DNA from: a bacterium
Lineage (GTDB): Bacteria; UBP6; UBA1177
Reading direction: 5' to 3'
Assembly: GCA_017963125.1 (NCBI GenBank)
Contig: JAGCUA010000060.1
Coordinates: 1-64,000, forward strand
Length of the DNA: 64,000 bases
How positions within the stretch are numbered: position 1 is the stretch's first letter; every line of letters begins with the position of its first letter. A program made the translations under genes and the position numbers. Below the pieces are notes generated by a model, which ran no database searches, was not told the origin of the DNA, and saw only the letters and a list, made by a program, of their open reading frames with translations. Positions 59,601-64,000 of this stretch are shown here, in pieces.

Positions 59601-62600
59601 GGATGCTGTGCAATAGACCTCGGTCAGCAGGACAACGGCTGCGACTATCCGCAGTTCTGGATGAAAGTTCCGATGAGCGACGGCGGCCAGTATATTTACG
59701 GAGCTAAGGATTTCTCGGCTGATGAAGACCGTGACGAGTTCCGTGCCGAAGTCAAGAAACTGAAGGCTATCGGCGGTTCGACGATCGGTGAGACGCTCTA
59801 CGACGCATGGCGTTACCTCGGCGGAATGTATGCGATGTACGACCCGAACTTCATCAATACCGGAAGCAACGAGCCTTACAAATCGCCTTTCGAGAACCAG
59901 GATGCTTCCTGCTTCACGAACGAAGCGGTCGTCATTTCCGGCGGTCAGCCGCAGTTCGACCACAATGATTCTATCAGCAACAATGAGAAAGTCGCGGGAA
60001 CTTCCGTAAGTTGCGCGAATGCGAATGCTCCGTGCGTCACGAAAGTCGGTGAAAACCTTACTGAAGAGACGCCCTACTACGAAAAAGAGTGGTATCAGAC
60101 TTCGATCCTGAAGGTCGCAAACTTCGTAAAGAAAAACTCTTTCTGGGGAAAGGAAGAGTGCAGGACAAGCGACGAACTCTGCAAAAACATCGTCGGTTTC
60201 GAAGATGTTGCCGGCGGCTGTCACGGAGGTAACTGCAAGGATCCGGAGCTCGATTATTCGTCTACAAATATCAACAAGCCTGTTATAAACCATGTTCATT
60301 CTGTTGCGATAGGCGAGTGGGCTCTCAGCGAATATTACAGTGTTTTCAACGACAACTCCGATTTCCTTGACAATTCGCTTCTTCAGCAGGTCGCATCGCA
60401 GACAGGCGGCTATTACTACGGTCTTACGACCGAAACTCCGAGCAGCACAGGAACCGGTAACGGCGGAACGTTCAGCACTCTGACGAGCCTTTTCGGAGAC
60501 CTGATGACCAAGCCGCAGCCTACGGACGTCGTTTCGGGCCGTCCGCACTGGACTTCGTCTCTCGTTCAGCCCTACGATGTCGAGGAGAAATTCAGAGGTC
60601 CGGAAACTTATTCGGCAGGTGCTGTTCCGATCGACGGTGTTGTAAGCAGATTCTGGTTCGGAAACCTTAAAAAATATATGCTCGACGACGACAGTCAGGG
60701 CTGCTCGATAACCAACGACGACAGTTCCGACGCAGCCTGCGGCGCATGGACAAGGCAGAAGTTCGAGTCAGAGAAAGACTGCTTCGGCAAGAATGACGCA
60801 GGAAGCGGTTTCTCCGCGACAAGCAGCGTTTCGGCCGATTCGCTCGACCAGTTCAAGACCCTTATGATGGGCGGCGCGGCGTTCAAACTGGCTCAGAAAC
60901 TCGGAAGCGAGGGCAGCGGTTCGTGGCCTTATTTCCAGAGTTCTCCGAGAAATATTTACTACGATGCCAACGGCTCAATGTCTAAACTTACCTCTAAAGT
61001 TACAGTCGATTCGGCACTGTACGACGCTTTTGTCGCTGCAAGCCCGACCCAGGCATTTACGACTGAAGAGACTGACAGCGATACCGCAGGATCAAAGAAC
61101 ATCAATAAGATCCTTGACTACATGGCTGGTTACGACGCTTTCAAGAACACTACTGATGCAAGAAAGAAAGTCAGATACTCTGCCGGCACGGGCGAGGAAT
61201 CGATCGAAGTCGACGATCCGATCAACATAGATTTCAACCAGAAGACGAAGATCTCGATCCGTCCGCTTCTTCTCGGTGCGATAATCCACTCGAAACCTGT
61301 TGCGGTCTACTACGAGAGCTCTTCGATGACGAGGATCTATGCCGGAGCCAACGACGGAATGCTCCACGCTTTCGATGCGACCGGCGAAGAGATCTACGCA
61401 TATATCCCGAGTCCTGCACTGAAGTCGATCATCAATTTCGGAACGGAGCAGAGCGGCATCTTCTTCAACGCGACAGTTGACGGTCCGATCACTCTTTTCC
61501 ATATCGACCAGAGCCACGACGGTATCATCAACGAAGGCGAGAAGGCTTATCTCATTTTCGGTTACAGACGAGGCGGAAAAGGTTACACCGTCATCGATAT
61601 TTCTGATCCTGACCAGCCGAAGTTCGTTCAGAACATCAATACGGCCGGCGGTTACAGCTTCGGTAAGGCTGTGATCTTCAGAAAGTGCGAAGGAACATGC
61701 AGTTACGCTAACGAACTTGACTACTATCTTGCAGTTCCCGGCGGATACGATACATGCCACGATCCGGCGAAAATCACTTCCGATGCGCAGAAGCCTTCGT
61801 GTCTCAGTTCCGAACTCAAAGGCAACATGTTCTCGATTTTCAAATTCAACGGCACTAAATTTGAGGAGACCGCAAAATTCAGCAAGGCTTCGGGCACCAA
61901 CAGGATCGAAGACAGCGACAAGTCATGGCTCGTAACGTCTTTTGCTTCGGTTCCGTTCGTAGTCAACACGAGCGGCAAGGCGGCCGTAAACACCGAATAC
62001 GTCTACTTCTCCGACCTTTCGGGAACAGTTTTCAGAGTTGATGTCACCGACAGCGATTCTTCGAAGTGGAAAGCGAAAGTCGTCTTCTCGCAGAGGGAAT
62101 CTTTCACGCCGAACTGGTCTGAGTTCTCGAGAAGCTACGTTGCGACGAACTTCTTCCCGCCGCTTGAAAGATACAACCCCGGCAACGATCCGGATCTTAT
62201 CCCGATCACCCTCGTAACGGGCGACGCTGCAAACCCGAAGTACATCGAGCAGAGCAAGTTCCTTGTTTTCTATGACAAGAAGGAACTTTCCGAGTCCGAC
62301 ACGATTTCGTATAAAGCGAACGACTTCCTGCAGAATACCGACGGTTCGAGCGGCAATTCCAACCAGTTCATCACCAACAAGAGAGGCTGGAACGTCTCCT
62401 TTGCATATCCGCCGAACATTTCTTACGAGGATATGACCGATGCGCAGAAGGAAGAGTACTCGAAAGCGGGTGAAAAGGGTATAACCGAGCCGATGATAAC
62501 CTACGATATTTACGGCGGAAAATCAGGAACCGCAAAGAACAGTTACTCTGTTGCGTGGAACACCTACATTCCGAAGAGGGCGACGCAGTGCAAGAACTTC

Positions 62601-62879
62601 GGAACGAGCAGCAACTACGAGAGAATGCTTCTTGACGGTTCTCAGGGACTCATCATGACGACAGGTCTTTCGGGCGCTAACGGCACGAGAGGCGAGTGGG
62701 ATCCGGCGAAATGCAGCTTCGAGCACAGTGACATCAGTATCGCTACGAGTGTCGGAATAGTCGCTTCGAAAGACGGTTACGACCTTACTTTCGGTGCCGG
62801 TGCCGATATTTTCAGAAAGCCTGAGCTGACGGTAAAGACGAACTCGACGCATATTATCAAATGGTATGAACTCTACTAG
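56697..62879 (+). CDS. pilY1: PilY1-like pilus tip protein with MIDAS motif
   Basis: 2060 residues from ATG 56697 (AAAGAGGTGTGAA upstream). A signal peptide (FLRPAAVISAVLFFVFGLHA) leads to HTIFILDTSESMN, a von Willebrand A MIDAS pattern with Asp60-x-Ser62-x-Ser64. The middle ~1400 residues are rich in Cys pairs (CxxC, CCGTINC) and would be disulfide-bonded. The C-terminal ~500 residues are the PilY1/PilC propeller: LLGAIIHSKPVAVYYESS, RIYAGANDGMLHAFDATGEEIYAYIP, and DQSHDGIINEGE near residue 1604, a likely calcium loop. It is larger than the Pseudomonas protein. Expected at the pilus tip in adhesion and surface sensing. Confidence 0.93.
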   Translation: MRKNARQNKRFLRPAAVISAVLFFVFGLHAAPSSSQSLLDDVTAMITNAKKLPHTIFILDTSESMNTFAYSDYLDTCADGKSNVEKAIILCDNAYKQCRNVEANASCAVDLGCADVQARCYQMRQKQTDLVRFCNKIENMFAEPDRRDTSHTAADAKYIGPWNPKETYDADLCFYDWSQDTDGDVLGGSTSSHWTNPSGGLSATVDETDYYNSDRRDWDCITDGKDRMYDGKDKNGKDKFYSTSYSQFTKDYECDSDGKNCTGGLSGYWLNWKYATSLDAVKIILANVHSFSYPPRSRGKNLCYGSVFYPKNSQDASICYVDFDTSICDPSNNSCDAAERLEQLEALKAVVTSTWVSEHMLEDECTDQSDPNCYKEFEATTCKNYSLENGFSIFPEGESGHHISGASCERCLYWNKTTKEFDDVLCSFFDGQDIESTTGSLTTLTASFGQKTCCKTFQCTNPKCRDDDTHCKDDESYNCALGYYSEYDQDENHCCGTINCAENGEAQISADDCDMCQSGLPQGDDTVSVSGSEIQIIDAPGSVSGCSGLSYQSEIPVQIKIKTLTGVDPETYPQPIESLKISVYYTCNGCTGDDCLKPLGTYTCTPETCAEGATVVSSSLSDCESTGYSLQAYLEATRTGCKFAASDVSVELGYTIDSYKCGSETSYDVLDPTKPYYEIYRMETSASAQNPIVNEYECKTAFYHRQVVTVDGRTCPSASQAPALINAQNGNNGKVEYCDPDTGERETVAVDQWGIATKVACSWQCRDAIVYEDPWKCASFFYMMNETKYNGLNDNRITQHCGAAKEDPDKPCSGTGCKYSSNWSEIEQCCVEIARQKNLFTHLENPEKVKLSHNENTECWVSGYQFGTASNGTTTTTSGYMAELVTGHIKEAEGGSYKLTPYILDDGTLYSPYDGWYENECFYVKGKSLVNNTFISAFKTSSVAERKPACIYDLMYSWEGEDCNSCGTGCCAIDLGQQDNGCDYPQFWMKVPMSDGGQYIYGAKDFSADEDRDEFRAEVKKLKAIGGSTIGETLYDAWRYLGGMYAMYDPNFINTGSNEPYKSPFENQDASCFTNEAVVISGGQPQFDHNDSISNNEKVAGTSVSCANANAPCVTKVGENLTEETPYYEKEWYQTSILKVANFVKKNSFWGKEECRTSDELCKNIVGFEDVAGGCHGGNCKDPELDYSSTNINKPVINHVHSVAIGEWALSEYYSVFNDNSDFLDNSLLQQVASQTGGYYYGLTTETPSSTGTGNGGTFSTLTSLFGDLMTKPQPTDVVSGRPHWTSSLVQPYDVEEKFRGPETYSAGAVPIDGVVSRFWFGNLKKYMLDDDSQGCSITNDDSSDAACGAWTRQKFESEKDCFGKNDAGSGFSATSSVSADSLDQFKTLMMGGAAFKLAQKLGSEGSGSWPYFQSSPRNIYYDANGSMSKLTSKVTVDSALYDAFVAASPTQAFTTEETDSDTAGSKNINKILDYMAGYDAFKNTTDARKKVRYSAGTGEESIEVDDPINIDFNQKTKISIRPLLLGAIIHSKPVAVYYESSSMTRIYAGANDGMLHAFDATGEEIYAYIPSPALKSIINFGTEQSGIFFNATVDGPITLFHIDQSHDGIINEGEKAYLIFGYRRGGKGYTVIDISDPDQPKFVQNINTAGGYSFGKAVIFRKCEGTCSYANELDYYLAVPGGYDTCHDPAKITSDAQKPSCLSSELKGNMFSIFKFNGTKFEETAKFSKASGTNRIEDSDKSWLVTSFASVPFVVNTSGKAAVNTEYVYFSDLSGTVFRVDVTDSDSSKWKAKVVFSQRESFTPNWSEFSRSYVATNFFPPLERYNPGNDPDLIPITLVTGDAANPKYIEQSKFLVFYDKKELSESDTISYKANDFLQNTDGSSGNSNQFITNKRGWNVSFAYPPNISYEDMTDAQKEEYSKAGEKGITEPMITYDIYGGKSGTAKNSYSVAWNTYIPKRATQCKNFGTSSNYERMLLDGSQGLIMTTGLSGANGTRGEWDPAKCSFEHSDISIATSVGIVASKDGYDLTFGAGADIFRKPELTVKTNSTHIIKWYELY

Positions 62880-62888
62880 GAGGATAAA

Positions 62889-63692
62889 ATGAGAAAACTG
62901 CTTGCATTGATTTTTATCGTTTCTTTAACTTTCCCGTTTTTCGCGGAGGAAAGGATCGCGGGTGCGGGGAATTCCTATTCGGAGTTTCCGTTTATAATTT
63001 TTGTCGGCCAGATCGTGGAAGTGACTCCGTTTTCGGTAACTTTTGAAAACACGCTCTACGAAACCAAAGCCACTGACGAGAGGATAAAGAATCTTTTCGC
63101 GGCTTTGAACAGGGAAAACGACTTCAGGTCTCACGGAATGGCCAACGCTCTCCGTGCGGCAAGCGTAAAGGACGGAAAAATGCGTATCACATTCTATCTC
63201 GACAACATTCTTCTGATCTTCGACGACAACGTTACGACCTACATGAGATACATCCCGCTTTACTACCTTTTCCGCAACAATATGGAGGATTTCAAACTTC
63301 CTGAAAAAACGATGGAATCTTTGAGAAAACAGTCGATGGACTACTACCTCACGATCCCGATGGTTCAGGATCTTATGAAAAATACATGGCTTGCCGGCGT
63401 TTTTCAGGTAAATCCCGACAACGACAAACTCATATACAAAAGTGCGAGATTCTTCGACAACATCGACGAGCTTAACGGCAGCGAATGGGCGCAGGAATAC
63501 AGGATCCCCGATATCATCAGGGCAGGACTTGCAGTTTCGATGACGAAAGCGATCTATATCGGACACGAATCGCGGACGAATTCGCTGAAGGATGTCAACC
63601 TGAACAACATGAAATTTAAGGAAAAGAGTAAAAAACAGGACAAAAAACAGTTCGACAACAGAGGCGGTATGCCTGTCGGTCAGGAGAAATAG
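62889..63692 (+). CDS. exported protein of unknown function in the pilus operon
   Basis: 267 residues. A signal peptide is evident (RKLLALIFIVSLTFPFFAEE), with no lipobox. The mature part is alpha/beta with several aromatic patches (FPFIIFVGQIVEVTPFSV, YMRYIPLYYLFRNNMEDF) and a basic Lys/Gln-rich end (KEKSKKQDKKQFDNRGG). No family is recognised. It starts ten bases after pilY1 behind CTAGGAGGATAAA, and the next pilin gene starts two bases after its stop, so it is firmly within the operon. Possible roles are pilus assembly helper or periplasmic chaperone for PilY1; this is inference from position only. Confidence 0.7.
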   Translation: MRKLLALIFIVSLTFPFFAEERIAGAGNSYSEFPFIIFVGQIVEVTPFSVTFENTLYETKATDERIKNLFAALNRENDFRSHGMANALRAASVKDGKMRITFYLDNILLIFDDNVTTYMRYIPLYYLFRNNMEDFKLPEKTMESLRKQSMDYYLTIPMVQDLMKNTWLAGVFQVNPDNDKLIYKSARFFDNIDELNGSEWAQEYRIPDIIRAGLAVSMTKAIYIGHESRTNSLKDVNLNNMKFKEKSKKQDKKQFDNRGGMPVGQEK

Positions 63693-63693
63693 C

Positions 63694-64000
63694 ATGAAAA
63701 CAAGAGGTTTTACGCTGATCGAACTTGCGATCGTCGTTGCGATCATCGGTATTCTTGCTGCGGTCGCCGTTCCGATATTCTCTTCATTTTCGGATGACGC
63801 GAAGATCGACGAGCTGCATGCAAATATGCTGGTCGCGGCTACGGCGCAGGAAAAGTATTTCGTTTCAAAAGGAAAATACGCCACGACTCCGGCCGAACTC
63901 ACTCCTTACGGGTTCCCGGCAAACACGGACGATATGCGTCTGAAGACGGGGGTCGTAGTGAAAAACGGTGTCGGAATGTCCTACTGGATCAACGGCTTGC
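63694..64000 (+). CDS. type IV pilin (PilA/PilE-like), 3' end outside window
   Basis: The first 102 codons are present. The prepilin signal MKTRGFTLIELAIVVAIIGILAAVAVPIF is textbook: Gly at -1, Phe at +1, Glu at +5, short leader of five residues. It continues with FSSFSDDAKIDELHANMLVAATAQEKYFVSKGKYA, as in major pilins. The reading frame runs off the right edge, so the C-terminal disulfide region is unseen. CAGGAGAAATAGC precedes the ATG. It could be the main fibre subunit or a PilE-type minor pilin. Confidence 0.88.
   Translation, partial: MKTRGFTLIELAIVVAIIGILAAVAVPIFSSFSDDAKIDELHANMLVAATAQEKYFVSKGKYATTPAELTPYGFPANTDDMRLKTGVVVKNGVGMSYWINGL

Overview
The window is about 64 kb of a Gram-negative bacterial chromosome: LolC/E-type permease, YidC, FHA and AsmA-like proteins, type IV pilus genes and many lipobox proteins. 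Myxococcus-type cysteine-rich repeats, DUF1566 lipoproteins, a PilY1-type tip protein and an Lgt-like paralogue all point to a deltaproteobacterial/myxobacterial-like lineage. That placement is inferred from gene content; no 16S rRNA gene is present and the phylum stays open. No tRNA, rRNA, insertion sequence or CRISPR array was seen.

Layout. (1) 1-938: the end of a VapBC-like toxin-antitoxin pair and a PH-SHOCT protein. (2) 1151-5586: glycine cleavage operon gcvT-gcvH-gcvPA-gcvPB with a terminator-like hairpin inside it. (3) 5710-13857: leuS behind a TPR membrane protein, a hemolysin III family protein, an Asp/Thr-repeat lipoprotein and myo-inositol-phosphate synthase. (4) 14032-16335: rpmH-rnpA-yidD-yidC. 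(5) 16463-20875: accessory stretch with three secreted or surface lipoproteins and a RelB-like/PIN toxin-antitoxin pair. (6) 21038-25170: nnr-tsaE-EI24 protein-LolC/E permease. (7) 25178-32888: murG-mraY-YkgJ-like and yebC-ruvC-ruvA-ruvB-unknown, with an unusual MurG carrying a HEAT-like extension. (8) 33094-38246: a DPM1-like glycosyltransferase and dapH forward; pepF and an AsmA-GT51 fusion reverse. (9) 38375-43605: a compact five-gene operon (unknown, twin-FHA membrane protein, ankyrin lipoprotein, MinD-like/J-like/HTH fusion, Lgt-like protein), the best candidate here for an undescribed system. (10) 43606-50554: two co-transcribed DUF1566 lipoproteins, one of 1846 residues with about 33 cysteine-rich modules. 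(11) 50832-64000: a membrane-spanning beta-propeller/AraC regulator, then a minor-pilin operon (FimT/GspH-like, PilV-like, PilW-like, PilX-like), a 2060-residue PilY1 homologue with a MIDAS motif, an unknown exported protein and a major-pilin-like gene cut by the window edge.

How the parts fit: the right-hand 20 kb is devoted to the cell surface. The transmembrane AraC regulator is followed directly by a pair of 16-bp direct repeats spaced 42 bp, overlapping a pilin promoter that has a -10 but no -35. The sequence therefore suggests that an extracytoplasmic signal switches on pilus-tip genes directly. The most convincing promoters found by eye share a TTGnnn-16 bp-TAtAAT architecture, and two lipoprotein genes have nearly the same promoter region. 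Starts were chosen from Shine-Dalgarno spacing and family lengths; functions come from motifs read by eye, without database searches.
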